From: Streptomyces sp. Tue 6430
GTDB taxonomy: Bacteria > Actinomycetota > Actinomycetes > Streptomycetales > Streptomycetaceae
Direction of reading: 5' to 3'
NCBI GenBank assembly: GCA_021568835.1
Contig: JAKGSH010000010.1
Location: 1,984,001 to 2,048,000 of the forward strand
DNA: 64,000 nt
Of this stretch, positions 15,957 through 27,013 are shown piece after piece. The stretch's first letter is position 1. Each line of letters starts with the position of its first letter. The position numbers were made by a program, and so were the translations under genes. The notes beneath the pieces are model-generated. The model was given only the letters and a program-made list of their open reading frames with translations, had not been told where the DNA came from and made no database searches.

Positions 15957-16835
15957 GTGGTCATGAGTGTTCCGCGTCATGACTTCCGAACGGACAACGC
16001 GGCCGAGGACATGGCGCCGCTCATTGAGGGGACACGCCGGGTTCTCGACCGACTGGAAAGGTCGGAGGTGTCCCGCCACCGGGCGCTGAGCAGCACCCTG
16101 ACCATGGCGAAGTGGCGCTGCCTGACGGATCCCGAAGCAGCCAGACTTGAGACGTGGGAGGCTTGGGTCACCGCAATGCAGGTCGGCTGCGCCCTGTTCG
16201 ACTCTGCCACAGCCGCCGAGGGGCCCGTACCGTGCCGCATCGGAAGTGCGGGCGAGCTGAAGAACCTGCCTGCGACGGGTCCGATGCCTTATACGCATGC
16301 GGGGGCGTGGCTCACATCGGTTTATTTGGCAACGGTCTGCCGCGAGAACGATCGCCTCGATCGACTGATGCAGGTACCTGTGTCGTTTCTCCGCGCCTCT
16401 GTTCCTGAGGGCGCGGCTTTCGACGACTATGTCTACGACTGGGTGGAGGCTCTCCAAAACTACTGGGCCGGCCGGGCAACGGAGATGTGGGACAAGCTGG
16501 TATCAGCAGTCAAAGGCACCGACCCCGAGCAGGCGGGCGTCACTGACAAGGAAATGATGCTGAAGGTTCTTTATCCACCGCTTGAACTCTTCCATCGCTT
16601 TCAACTGCGGGAGATTGAGCGGTTCAACAGTGTACTGGTTGACGCTGTCACTGGGCACAAGCAGTACTGGGCCGGCGACGCGGCACGCGCCCTGAGCGGT
16701 GACGGCCTGGTGGCCCTCGCTCCCCTCGCGTTGGCCTGCATGGCTTACGACAACGGATTTCCGGTCGAGGTCGAATCCGGGTACTTGCCCAAGCATCTAT
16801 TGAAGCGTTCATGGGTCGGCGAATTCGAGACGTGA
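15957..16835 (+). CDS. Immunity 49 family protein (first copy)
   Basis: A 292-residue protein of the Imm49 family, which neutralises secreted nuclease or other toxin tips in type VI/VII/CDI systems. The diagnostic central blocks are ETWEAWVTAMQVGCALFDSA, MLKVLYPPLELFHRFQ and LPKHLLKRSWVGEF. It is cytoplasmic, with no membrane segment. GTG 15957 or ATG 15963 may be used; AGAGG is nearer the former. It follows a toxin-tip remnant rather than an intact toxin, so it is probably an orphan immunity gene kept for protection. Composition is intermediate between the AT-rich cassette and the backbone. Confidence 0.82.
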   Translation: MVMSVPRHDFRTDNAAEDMAPLIEGTRRVLDRLERSEVSRHRALSSTLTMAKWRCLTDPEAARLETWEAWVTAMQVGCALFDSATAAEGPVPCRIGSAGELKNLPATGPMPYTHAGAWLTSVYLATVCRENDRLDRLMQVPVSFLRASVPEGAAFDDYVYDWVEALQNYWAGRATEMWDKLVSAVKGTDPEQAGVTDKEMMLKVLYPPLELFHRFQLREIERFNSVLVDAVTGHKQYWAGDAARALSGDGLVALAPLALACMAYDNGFPVEVESGYLPKHLLKRSWVGEFET

Positions 16836-16948
16836 GATGCGAACCGCATTGAGCGCAAATCCTGGTCGAGGCAGGTTTCCGCAGGCCTAAGTACGCTGAC
16901 TGGTTACGAGATGCTGCAGTTCGACATCACGAAATGAGGGAACCGTCC

Positions 16949-17818
16949 ATGCCGACGAGGGTTTCGCGGCCGCTGGCAGAAGGAAGCCACCCGGATCCGG
17001 ACGGGCTGCGACAGAGGATCAATGCGCGCACCGTCAAGGACATCGAGGACTTGGAGGAGTACCCCGACAGCCTCGACATGACGTTCAACCGGGCGCGCCA
17101 GAGAGCCGCACTCCTGTGCGTCGAGGATTCCACCGCCGAGAAGTTGGAGACGTGGGAAGCCTGGGTCACGGCCATGCAGGTCGGGTCCGCCCTGTTCGCC
17201 TCGGCGACCGCTCCCGAGGGTTCCACCGTCGAGTGCATGATCGGCCATGAGGTACGCAACATTCCCGCCGTGGGGATCACGCATTTCGTGGACGCCGGAA
17301 CCTGGCTGGAGGCCTTCTGGCTGGCCGTCGTCTGCCGGGACCAGGCGCGGATGACGCAGTTGTGCCAGGTGCCGATCGAGACGCTGCGGGCCTCCGGCGC
17401 CGTCTTCGAGGAGTACATCTACCACTGGGTCGACACCCTCCAGACCTACTGGCTGGAGCGGCCCGGACTCGGGGACAAGCTCGTCGCCGCCTTCGACGGG
17501 ACCGACCCGGACCGACTGCGGTTCATGGACCGCGAGACCATGCTCAAGGTCCTGTATCCACCGATCAATCTCTTCTACCGCTTCGTCAGCCAGGACCCGG
17601 ACAAGTTCAACGAGGCCCTGGTCCAGGCACTCCAACTCCACAAGGAATACTGGACGGCGAACGAGGAGCGCCAGGAGACGAGTGACGGCGACGTCCCCCT
17701 CGCGATCCTCGCCCTCACCTGCCTCGCCCACGACGCCGGACGGCCCATCGAGGTCGAGTCGGAATACCTGCCCGAGCACCTGCTCAAGCGCAGTTGGCTG
17801 GGCGAGTTCCCCACGTAA
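16949..17818 (+). CDS. Immunity 49 family protein (second copy)
   Basis: A second Imm49 protein of 289 residues, sharing with the first copy ETWEAWVTAMQVGSALFASA, TMLKVLYPPINLFYRF and LPEHLLKRSWLGEF, but otherwise diverged. ATG 16949 is preferred because GAGGGA lies seven bases upstream, inside the earlier in-frame ATG at 16934. Its G+C is closer to the host than the first copy, so the pair is unlikely to be a recent duplication; each probably matched a different toxin. No cognate toxin is present between them. Confidence 0.82.
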   Translation: MPTRVSRPLAEGSHPDPDGLRQRINARTVKDIEDLEEYPDSLDMTFNRARQRAALLCVEDSTAEKLETWEAWVTAMQVGSALFASATAPEGSTVECMIGHEVRNIPAVGITHFVDAGTWLEAFWLAVVCRDQARMTQLCQVPIETLRASGAVFEEYIYHWVDTLQTYWLERPGLGDKLVAAFDGTDPDRLRFMDRETMLKVLYPPINLFYRFVSQDPDKFNEALVQALQLHKEYWTANEERQETSDGDVPLAILALTCLAHDAGRPIEVESEYLPEHLLKRSWLGEFPT

Positions 17819-17851
17819 GACATGTGAGATACGCGAGACAGGTGACCTGAC

Positions 17852-18118
17852 ATGACCGCCCAGGACTACGACAGCCAGCTCCTCGAGTCCGTCTCCGTGC
17901 GGCGGCGGCGGTTGCGGGACGCGTTGTTGTTCGGGGCGCAGCGGCAACGGCGGGCCGTGGACGAGCGGGTGGGGAAGGTGCTGGCCGGGACGGTCGTCGC
18001 GGCCGTGTTGTGCGCGGGGTGCGTGGGGTGGTCGTTCGTGTCGCACCGGGTGATCGGGCAGAGCAGCCCGTACTCCCCCGGCGTTTCCACACCCTCCGAC
18101 GGTCCTACAAGCCGGTGA
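17852..18118 (+). CDS. Small single-span membrane protein of the type VII cluster
   Basis: An 88-residue protein with a charged N-terminal helix (SVRRRRLRDALLFGAQRQRR), one transmembrane segment about residues 43-63 (VLAGTVVAAVLCAGCVGWSF) and a short Ser/Pro tail. AGGTGA precedes ATG 17852. It sits 14 bases before the EccD gene and is likely a cluster-specific membrane accessory. It is far too short to be EccB or EccE. No family name can be given from sequence alone. Confidence 0.65.
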   Translation: MTAQDYDSQLLESVSVRRRRLRDALLFGAQRQRRAVDERVGKVLAGTVVAAVLCAGCVGWSFVSHRVIGQSSPYSPGVSTPSDGPTSR

Positions 18119-18131
18119 TAGGTTCGCGAAC

Positions 18132-19518
18132 GTGATGTCTACGGGGGCCTTGAGCAGGGAAACGGCCGGTGGGCCTGCGGTGTTGAGCCGGGTCACACTC
18201 GTCGGTGAGCGGCGCCGCGTCGATCTCGTGCTTCCGGCACGGGAGCCGGTCGGGCTGCTGCTGCCGGAGATCATGCGGTTGCTGGACGACCGCGCGGAGG
18301 GGCGGCCCGCCTCGCGTCACCTCGTCACGGTGGACGGCTCCGCGCTCGACCACGACAGCACGCTGGAGACGGCGGGCATCCGCGACGGCGCCGTCCTGCG
18401 TCTCGTCCGTGCGGAGGACGCCCCGCCCGCTCCCGTCGTGCACGACGTCACCGACGAGGTGGCCGAGGACCTCGGCCACCGGGCATGGCGGTGGGGGCCG
18501 GCCGCCCGGCAGGTCACGGCGGGTGTCGCGAGCGTGGGCTGGGTGGTCGTCGCCGCCCTGTTCGCGCGTGCGCACTACGACCGTCCGGCCGTCGCCGGTG
18601 CGCTGCTCGCCGCCGCCGGCCTGGCCGCGGTCGCGGGTGCGGTCCTGGGGCGGGCGCGCAGGCACACGCTCGCCGCGACCCTCCTGTGTGCCGGCGGCGC
18701 GCTCGGTGTGCCGGGCGTGTGGAGCCTCGTCGATGTCGTCGGCGGGTCCTCGGCGGGTGCCCTGCGGCTCGCCGGGGTGGCCGCCGTGGGCGTACTGGTC
18801 CTCGCCCTGCTCGGGCTGTTCACGCCGCTGGGGCGGGGCGGGGTCGTGGGGCCGGCGCCCTGGCCCTGACCGCCGTCGGCTGGGAGGCCGTCGTCGCCGT
18901 GCAGTCCGGCGCCGGGACGGCGGAGCAGCAGGCCCGTGTCGGGGCCGTTCTCGGTGTCGTCTGCGTGGTGCTGCTCGGGTGCTGCCGCGGCTCGCGCTGA
19001 TGGCGTCCGGGCTCTCCGGGCTCGACGACCGGCGGGCCGGCGGTGTCTCCGTCAGCCGCCACCAGGTGTCCGCCGCCCTGGCCGCCGCCCACCGCGGGCT
19101 GGTGCTCGCCACGGTCACCCTGGCCGGGTCGGCCGCCGTGGCCGCCGTACTGGCGCTGCGGGCTCCCTCCGTCTGGACGGTGCCGCTCGCCTCGGTCGTC
19201 GCGGTGGTGCTGGCCCTGCGATCCCGGGCGTTTCCGCTGGTCGCCGAGGTGGTCGTCCTGCTGGCCGCCGCGGCGTGCGTCGCCGTACGGTTGTCGGCGG
19301 TGTGGGCGGAGCGGTCCTCGGCCGCGGCGCCGCTGGCCGTCCTCGTCGTGCTGGCGGTCCTGCCGCTCGTCGTGCTCGCCGTGCGGCCGGCCGAGCACGT
19401 GCGGGTCCGGCTGCGGCGGGTCGGTGACCTGCTCGAGTCGGTGGGGGTCATCGCGCTGCTTCCGCTGCTGATCGGCGTGTTCGGTGTGTACGGGCGACTG
19501 CTCGACACCTTCGCTTAA
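18132..19518 (+). CDS. eccD: EccD-like type VII secretion membrane protein, with two apparent frameshifts
   Basis: The corrected product is 462 residues. Residues 1-100 are a ubiquitin-like domain (SRVTLVGERRRVDLVLPA, then TLETAGIRDGAVLRLV). About ten hydrophobic helices follow (GVASVGWVVVAALFARAHYD to VGVIALLPLLIGVFGVY), the EccD/YukD-like channel architecture. Frame breaks lie at GGGG 18848-18851, where the literal frame stops six codons later, and at GGG 18977-18979. Adding one G at each joins RGGVVGAGALALTAVGWE and VVLLGVLPRLALMASG. The next gene starts 22 bases on. It is identified by the domain order rather than strong sequence identity. The breaks look like sequence errors. Confidence 0.72.
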
Positions 19519-19539
19519 GGGCTTGAGGGGCGGGGCGGC

Positions 19540-21054
19540 ATGACGAACGGGGAGCAGGAGCGGGAGCGGCCGTCGGCACACGGCGGGACGGCGACTGGCA
19601 GCGTGACGTGCTGCGGGAGTTGAGCGGCGGGGGAAGCGGCCGTTCGGACGGGGGGACGCACACCGGTGCGGAGAGCGGGCCTTCCCCGGCCGCCCCCCGT
19701 ACCGGCGAGCCCGCACTGCGACTCGTGCACCCCGCGCCCTCGCACCCCGCACCCTCGCGGCCGGCGGCCGCAACGGCGGAAGCGGGGCGGGCACAGCGGC
19801 AGAAGCGGGGGCGGGCGCGGAAGGTGACACGTCCGGTCCGTACGTTCCCGATCCGCACCTCCCCGGCCCGCACGCCACCGGCCCGTACGCCCCCGGCCCG
19901 GTGGCCCCGGCCGAAACCGCTGCCCCGTCCGCGCCCGGCGCTCCGGCGGGTCCCGCCTCTCCGGCCCTCATACCCGGTCCCGGTTCCCGGGCTGCCGTAC
20001 CCGCTCCCGCCTCCCGGGCCGCCGACGAGCCGGCCCCGGAGCGGCCCGCGACGCCCACCACCCCGGACGCCACCCCGGCCCCCGCCCCTTCCCCGGTTCC
20101 CGCCCCCGTCCGCAACCCCCGCCTCCCGGCTTCTCCCGCCCCCGAGTCCTCCCCCACCCTCGATCCCCGTCTCCTCCTGGCTCTCGGACGGCCCCTGCAC
20201 GGCGACTCCGTGACCCGGCGTACGGGTCGGGCGCTGCGCAAGCTCACCTCGTCCGTGGCGCAGGACGTCACCGAACAGACCAGGATCGCGCGCGAGTTGC
20301 AGCAGCCCGTCACCACGGGCCGGGTGGTGGCCGTCACCTCCATCCGGGGCGGCGTCGGCAAGTCCACCGTCTCCGCACTGCTCGGGCGCACCCTGAACCA
20401 CTACCGGCACGACCCGGTGCTGACGCTGGAGGCGGACGCCGCGCTGGGCACCCTGCCGGTGCGCATGGGGGCGGAGGCGGTGCGCTGGACGTGCGCCGAT
20501 CTCGCGTCGATCCTCCACCCGTCCATGCAGCTGACGGACGTGACCGGGTACTTGGTGCCGGTGCCGGACGGCGGCTGGCTGTTGCCCGCGAGCCGGGGCA
20601 GGTCGGCGCCCCGCTCGACATGACGTCGTACCGCAAGGTGACGCTGGCGCTGCGCCGCTACTTCGCCGTGACCGTCGTCGACTGCGAGACGCTGCCCGGC
20701 GAGGTGGCCCGTACGGCGATGGACACCGCGCACGCCCGGGTGGTGGTCGCGCCGACCACCGCGGAGGGCGTCGGCGCGACCCGTCAGGTGCTGGACTGGC
20801 TGGCCCGGTTGCCGCACTCCGCCCTGGCCACGACGGTCGTGGCGCTGGTGTCGAGCACCCCCGACACCGTCCTGGACGACAAGACGGCCGCCGGGCACCT
20901 GAAGGAGCCGGGGGTCACCGTGGTCACCGTGCCGTACGACCGCCATCTGGCCGGGGGCGGCCCCATCCGCACCGACCTCCTGGGGCACGCCACGCGGGAG
21001 GCCGTCCTGCGGCTGGCCGCCGAGGTGATGGGGCGCGCGGTGAGGGTGCGATGA
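19540..21054 (+). CDS. MinD/ParA-like ATPase of the type VII cluster, with three apparent frameshifts
   Basis: The corrected product is about 505 residues. The first 200 are a Pro/Ala/Gly-rich, presumably disordered region. A deviant P-loop follows (VVAVTSIRGGVGKSTVSALL, GGxGKS), then LTLEADAALGTLPVRMG and FAVTVVDCETLPGEVA, matching MinD/CpaE-like ATPases that accompany EccC in actinomycete type VII loci. Breaks lie at GG 19590-19591, GGGG 19784-19787 and GGGG 20595-20598, each resolved by one extra G. The ATG at 19540 follows GAGGGGCGGGG. A positioning or energising role at the secretion membrane complex is inferred. The proline-rich region makes its exact reading less certain. Confidence 0.65.
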
Positions 21055-21280
21055 GCGTCCGGCCGGCGCACCCGATCCGATCCGCGCACCCGATCCGGTC
21101 AGCGCGCCCCGGCCCGTGCCTGTGCCGGCTCCGGCGGGCGCGTCCCGGCCCCTACCCATGCCCGCTCCGGCAGGCGCACCCCGACGCCCCGTGCCCGCGC
21201 CCGCTCCGCCCCGGCCCGCGCCCGCGCCCGCGCCCGCCCCTCCCCTCCCCCGTCACGACCCGCTCCGGAGAAGTCCGCCC

Positions 21281-24200
21281 GTGACCCTGCGCATCGTCCA
21301 CCGGCCCGCCCGCAGCACCCGTCCCCCGGAGCCCGCCCGGCCCCGCACGGTCGAGGCACCGCCCAACCTGCCCGAGGGCAAGACCGGCAACGCGGCCACC
21401 GCACTGCTGCCGATGGCCGGCGTCATGGGTTCCGTGATCATGATGACCGTGGTCCGCAACAGCCGGTTCGCGGTGCTGGGCGCGGTCGTGCTCGTCCTCG
21501 CGCTGGTGGCGGCGGTCGCGCTGTTCCTGTCGCAGCGCGGCAAGGCGCAGCGCACCCGGCGCACGCAACGCGAGCGCTACCTGGAGTACCTGGAGGAGCT
21601 GCGGGAGGAGCTGGGGGCCGCCGAGCGCCGGCTGCGGGACGCGGAGCGGGAGCTGAACCCGCCGCCGGACGCGCTGTACGACCTGGTGGGCGACCCCGCC
21701 CGGTTGTGGGAGCGGCGCCGTCGGGACGCCGACTTCCTACGGGTGCGGGTCGGTCTCGGTGACGTGCCGGTCCAGGAGCCGGTGGTCCAGCAGAGCGGCG
21801 CCGGCGGGGTGCTGACGCCGCCGGACCCGTTCATGCTCAACGAGGCGCGTGCCCTGCAGCGCCGGTTCGCGACGGCCGCCGACGTGCCGCTGACGGTGCC
21901 GCTGGACCGGGCGGGGAACGTCAGCGTCGTCGGCGACCGGGAGGACGTCCTGCGGGTCGCCCGGGCGCTGCTGGTGCAGACGGCGGTGACGCACGCCCCC
22001 GACGACGTCGCGCTCGCCCTGGCCGTGCCCGGCGAGCGGCTGGCGGACTGGGAGTGGGCGAAGTGGCTGCCCCACGTACTCGATCCGCAGGCGTACGACG
22101 GTCCGGTGGCCGCCCGCCGCATCGCGCCCGACCTCGGGCAGCTGGCCGGACTGCTGCGGCACGAGCTGGGCCGCCGGTCCGGGTACGCGGCGGAGGTGCG
22201 GCGCGGCCTCGCCGACCGGAGCGCGCTGCGGCTGGCGGGCCGGCTGCTGGTGGTCGTGGACGCCCACGGGGAGCCGGCCGCCGAACTCCCCCGCCCGGAC
22301 GCGGCCGTCGGGCTGCCGGACATGGGGGTCACCGTGGTGCACCTGCTGCGGGAGCAGGTCCACGAGCCGGACGAGGTGAGCGTGCGCCTCACCGTCCGCG
22401 GCGAGCAGGTGGTCGTCGAGGACCTGCGCGGTTCCGCCGCCGCGGGCGCCTCCGCCCCGGCCACGGCCGCCACGGCCGCCACGGGCGCCACGGGCGGCGC
22501 CGCCGGGGGCACCCCCTCGCGGTCGCCGCCGCCGAGGGCGCCGTCGACCCGGTCACCGCGGCCGGGGCGGAGGGCATCGCCCGGCTGCTGGCCCCGCTGC
22601 GGCTGTCGCCGGAGTCCGCCGCCGAGGGGAGCCCCGTCACCGGGCCGGTCGACTTCCCCGCGCTCCTCGGCATCGCCGATCCCGCCGGACTCGACCTGGC
22701 CGCCCTGTGGAAGCCCCGCGGCGAACGCGACTTCCTCCGTGTGCCCATCGGCCTGACGGGCCGTCACGAACCGGTGCTGCTGGACCTGAAGGAGTCCTCC
22801 CAGCTCGGCATGGGCCCGCACGGGCTGTGCGTGGGCGCCACCGGTTCGGGCAAGAGCGAGCTGCTGCGCACCCTCGTCCTCGCCCTGGTCGCCACCCACT
22901 CCCCGAGGACCTGGCGCTCGTCCTGGTCGACTACAAGGGCGGCGCCACGTTCGCCCCCTTCGCCGAACTCCCGCACACGGCCGGGACGATCACCAACCTG
23001 GAGAACCAGGCCGGGCTCGTCGAACGCGTCCACACCAGCCTCGCCGGCGAGGTCAAGCGCCGCCAGCAGGTCCTGAAGGACGCCGGCAACGTCGCCGACA
23101 TCGGTCACTACGCCGTGCTGCGCGCGACGGAGCGGCCGGACCTCGAACCGCTCCCGCACCTGTTCGTCGTCATCGACGAGTTCGGCGAACTCCTCACCGC
23201 CAAGCCGGACTTCATCGACCTGTTCCTGTCCATCGGACGCATCGGCCGCTCCATCGGCGTGCATCTGCTGCTGTCCAGCCAGCGCATCGAGGGCGGCCGG
23301 CTCAAGGGCCTGGACACCTACCTGTCGTACCGGCTGGGCCTGCGCACCTTCTCCGCCGACGAGTCCCGCACGGTCCTCGACACCACCGACGCCTTCCACC
23401 TGCCGCCCCTACCGGGATTCGGCTACCTCAAGGTCGACACCTCCACCTACGAACGGTTCAAGGCCGGGTACGTCTCCGGCGCCCACCGCGGCCCGGCGGC
23501 GCTCGAGCAGCGGGACGAGGAGCCGCTCGCCCTGCCCTACCCGGCGTACCGCACCGCGGGGAGCAGCGCGGAGCCGGCGGAGGAACCCGCCGCCACCCGG
23601 CGGGAGACCGGCCCGACCGTCCTGTCCCTCATGGTCGGCCGGCTCGCGGGCGCCGCGCCCGCCGTGCGCCGCATCTGGCTGCCGCCGCTGCCGGACGCCG
23701 TCACCCTGGACGCGGCCGCGGGACCGGTCCGGGTCTCCGAGCGCGGGCTGCACCTGGCGCGCGCCACGGGCGGGATGCGGGTGCCGCTCGGGGTGCTCGA
23801 CGACCCGGCCCGGCAGTGGCAGGGCCAGTGGGTGCTGGACCTGACCACGGCCGGCGGTCACGTGGCCGTGATCGGCGGCCCCCAGTCCGGCAAGACCACG
23901 CTCCTGCGGACCCTCGTCCTGTCCCTGGCGGTCACCCACACGCCCCGCGACGTCGCCGTGTACGGCCTGGACCTGGTCGGCGGCGGCCTGTCGGCGCTGG
24001 CCGCCCTGCCGCACGTCGGCGGGGTCGCCGTACGGGCCGACCGGGAGCGCGCGGCCCGTACGGTGGCCGAGGTGCGCGCCATGCTCGCCGAGCGCGAGAC
24101 GGTCTTCCGCGAGCACGGCATCGACTCCGTCGACCAGCTGCGCCGGCTCCGCGCCCAGGGGCGGCTGCCGCAGCTCGGCTCCACCGACGTCGTCCTGGTG

Positions 24201-25352
24201 GTCGACGGGTTCGGCGCGCTGCGCGACGACTTCGCCGACCTCGACGAGCCGGTCGCCGACCTGCTGAAACGGGGCGGCGGCTACGGCATCCACGTGGTGG
24301 CGGGCATGCTGCGCTGGAACGACGTCCGCATCGCCACCCAGTCCCTCTTCGGCACCCGTGTCGAGCTGCGCCTGAACGACCCCGCCGACTCCTCCGTCGA
24401 CCGCAAGCTCTCCGGGACCCTCGCGCCGGACGTGCCCGGCCGGGTGCTCACCGACGGCAAGCTGTTCGCGCAGGCCGCCCTGCCCCGCCTCGACGGCTCG
24501 CCCACGACCGGCGACCTGGGCCCGGCCCTGGACGAGGCGGCCCGGTCCGTCCGCGCCACCTGGCACGGCGATCCCGCCGCCCCGGTGCGGGTGCTGCCGG
24601 CCCGGCTGCCGGTGACCCGGTTGCCCCCGCCGGCCGCCGAACCGCGGCGGATACCCCTCGGCCTCGACCAGGACGCCCTCGCGCCCGTGCTGCTCGACCT
24701 CTTCGGCGGCGACCAGCACCTGCTGGTCCTCGGGGACAACGAGTGCGGCAAGACGAACCTGCTGAAGCTGGTCGTCGCCGGGCTCGTCGAGCGGTACTCC
24801 GACGACGAGCTGGTCTTCGGCGTCTTCGACCCGCGCCGCGGCCTGCGCGGCGTCGTCCCGGAGCCGTACCGGGGCGGCTACGCCCACAACGCCACGCTCG
24901 CCGGCGCCCTCGCCACGGGCATCGCCGCCGAACTGGGCAAGCGGCTGCCGGAGACCGCCGACCCGGACGCGCCCGAGAGCGGCGAACCCGCCTTCCGGGG
25001 CCCGCGGATCGTCATCCTCGTCGACGACTACGACATCCTCACCACCGCCGGACAGCAGCCCCTCGCGCCCTTCCTGCCGTACGTCTCCTCCGCGCAGGAC
25101 ATCGGCCTGCACTTCGTCCTGGCGCGCCGCACCGCGGGAGCCTCCCGCGCGCTGTACGAGCCGCTGCTGACCACCCTGCGCGAGACGGGCACCACCGCCC
25201 TGGTGATGACCGGCGACCGCACCGAGGGGCAGCTCTTCCCCGGCCTGTACGCCTCCCCGCAGCCGCCCGGCCGCGGCACCCTGGTCCGCCGCGGCCGACG
25301 CCATCAGCTCGTCCAGACCGCGCTGACCGGAGCCGGACAGGAGGGGTCGTGA
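21281..25352 (+). CDS. eccC: EccC-type FtsK/SpoIIIE secretion ATPase, with two apparent frameshifts
   Basis: The motor of the type VII apparatus, about 1357 residues when corrected. Two N-terminal membrane helices lie at about 40-85 (LLPMAGVMGSVIMMTV and VLGAVVLVLALVAAVALF). Three ATPase domains follow, with Walker A motifs GATGSGKSELLR (about 520), GGPQSGKTTLLR (about 866) and GDNECGKTNLLK (about 1150). ALVLVDYKGGATFAPF after the first is the FtsK signature. Frame breaks lie at CCCCC 22512-22516 and CCCC 22901-22904. GTG 21281 follows CCGGAG. A Pro/Ala-rich extension starting at ATG 21051 (overlapping the previous stop) is possible if another base is missing between 21100 and 21280. The stop overlaps the next GTG. 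Confidence 0.82.
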
Positions 25353-26866
25353 CCAAGGACGTCATCGCCCTCACCCCGAAGATGCCGGACACCTGGGCCC
25401 TGCTGGCCGGCCTGTACGCGGGCGGACCCGGGGCGGGCGTGAGCGCCGCGTCCGAGGGCGCCGTGCTGCGGCTGTGCGCCCCGGACGGCAGGCCCCTCGT
25501 GTCCGTGGAGGCCCCGCTGCTGGTCCAGGTCCCCGGGGAGGCCGAACGGCTGCTCGGGCGGGACGTGCCCGTGCCGTTCTGGTGGACCGAGGCCCGGGCC
25601 TCCGGCGCCGTGCCCGGGGCCGAACGGCTGGCGGGATCGGTGTGCGGGCGGCTCGCCCTGCTGCTGGGCGGCACCACCTGGCCCGAACCGGCGGCGGGCA
25701 CCGAGGTCGTGGACGTGGCGGCGGGCACCGCCGGAGGCGACGCGGCCTCGGGCACCGCAGGCACCTCGGGCACCTCGGGCACCGCAGGCACCGGAAGCGC
25801 CGACGTGGCCGAGGGCGCCGGCGTGGCCGCGGCCCTCGCACCGGACGACGGGCAGCCGGTCGTGGACGTCCTCACCGACAGCACGTCCGTCGTCCTGGCC
25901 GACCGGCCCGTCCTGGCCCTGACCACCTGGCTCTCCGAGGTGCTGCGCGGCACCTCCGAGTCGGGCCGTGCCCTGCACATCGTCACCCCGGCGCACGTCC
26001 GGCTCAGCGCCCCGGCCCGCGCCACCCTCCTCCAGGTGCCCAACCGCTGGGTCGTCCAGGACCCGGCCCAGGGCTACTACGACGGGCTGTCCGGGGCGGT
26101 GCTGCGCTGGCGGGACGGGACGTTCGCGCCCGTGCCCGGACCGGACGGCACGGTCCCGGTCGCCGAGGCGTTCGGCCGGACGTCCCCGTCACCCGACCGG
26201 CAGCTCGTCGTCGCCTTCCGTACGACGCTCCCCGCGCACGAGGACGTCGTCCTGGGCGAAGCGCTCGAGACGGCCTGGCGCGGGCTCACCGGCTCGGCGC
26301 CGGCCGGCTGGGGCACCGCGGAACCCGTCAACCTGCCCTGGTCGACCCGGCAGTTGACCGAACTGGCCCGTGACCGGGCCCCCGAGCCCACCCATCTGCT
26401 CGTGACGGGGCACCCCGGCCGGCCCGCGCTGGCGTGGATCCGGGTCACGCGGACGACCGCGGGCGTCGAGCAGGACGTCACGCTCACCCTCGGGTACGGG
26501 GAGGACGAGGCGCCGCCCCTGGAGGCGATCGCGCCCCTCGCCGAGACCCTCGTCGTGGAGCACGGCCTGACGACGATGCTGGCCTCGGTGCGGCGGGCCT
26601 CCCGCGACCTCACCACGGCGCCCGTGCTCCAGGCGCCGCCCGTCCCGGTCGCCTTCACCCTGGGCGCGCACGACGTGCGGGGCATCGGACTCACCCACGC
26701 CCGCCGCCCGCCCGTCGGGGTACGGCCCGTCGCCCTGGGGCCCGCCTCCGAGCCGGCCCTGCACTACCCGCTGGGGGACGGCTCGGACGCCGGCGCCCTC
26801 GTCGAGCTGCAGCGCCTGGCGGCACACCTGCGGGCCGGTGCGCCGGGTGCGGGGACGGAGACCTGA
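25349..26866 (+). CDS. DUF6177-like protein of the type VII cluster
   Basis: A 505-residue soluble protein starting at GTG 25349 with GAGGGG upstream and overlapping the eccC stop, so it is co-translated with the ATPase. It opens DVIALTPKMPDTWALLAGLY. A Gly/Thr/Ala repeat interrupts it at about 125-150 (SGTAGTSGTSGTAGTG). The middle has LTDSTSVVLADRPVLALTTW and TPAHVRLSAPARATLL. This pattern is found in streptomycete proteins annotated DUF6177 next to EccC/EccD; the name is from memory and moderately certain. The function is unknown; a substrate-recognition or assembly role is only suggested by position. It ends the secretion operon. Confidence 0.65.
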   Translation: MTKDVIALTPKMPDTWALLAGLYAGGPGAGVSAASEGAVLRLCAPDGRPLVSVEAPLLVQVPGEAERLLGRDVPVPFWWTEARASGAVPGAERLAGSVCGRLALLLGGTTWPEPAAGTEVVDVAAGTAGGDAASGTAGTSGTSGTAGTGSADVAEGAGVAAALAPDDGQPVVDVLTDSTSVVLADRPVLALTTWLSEVLRGTSESGRALHIVTPAHVRLSAPARATLLQVPNRWVVQDPAQGYYDGLSGAVLRWRDGTFAPVPGPDGTVPVAEAFGRTSPSPDRQLVVAFRTTLPAHEDVVLGEALETAWRGLTGSAPAGWGTAEPVNLPWSTRQLTELARDRAPEPTHLLVTGHPGRPALAWIRVTRTTAGVEQDVTLTLGYGEDEAPPLEAIAPLAETLVVEHGLTTMLASVRRASRDLTTAPVLQAPPVPVAFTLGAHDVRGIGLTHARRPPVGVRPVALGPASEPALHYPLGDGSDAGALVELQRLAAHLRAGAPGAGTET

Positions 26867-27013
26867 CGGCCCCACCCCCGGATCCACGGCACCGGCTCTG
26901 CGGCCCGGGCAACGAAGCCCGGGGCCCGCGGCGCCCGGACCCGAGCACCGGGTCCGGGCCGTGGGTCCAGCACCGAGACCCGGCACCGGGGCCCGGCCCG
27001 CCCCCGTCGCGCG

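Noticed and set aside
15749..15982. A 77-codon plus-strand frame
   Set aside because: Its product has no sensible composition; the toxin-tip reading in another frame explains the region better.
21051..21280. Separate small Pro-rich gene between the MinD-like ATPase and eccC
   Set aside because: Pro/Ala/Arg low complexity without motif; more likely an N-terminal extension of EccC or untranslated spacer.
17852..25352. Reading the frameshifted eccD, MinD-like and eccC genes as genuine pseudogenes
   Set aside because: All breaks are one-base losses in homopolymers, with full motif conservation on both sides, and similar breaks occur in unrelated housekeeping-type genes.
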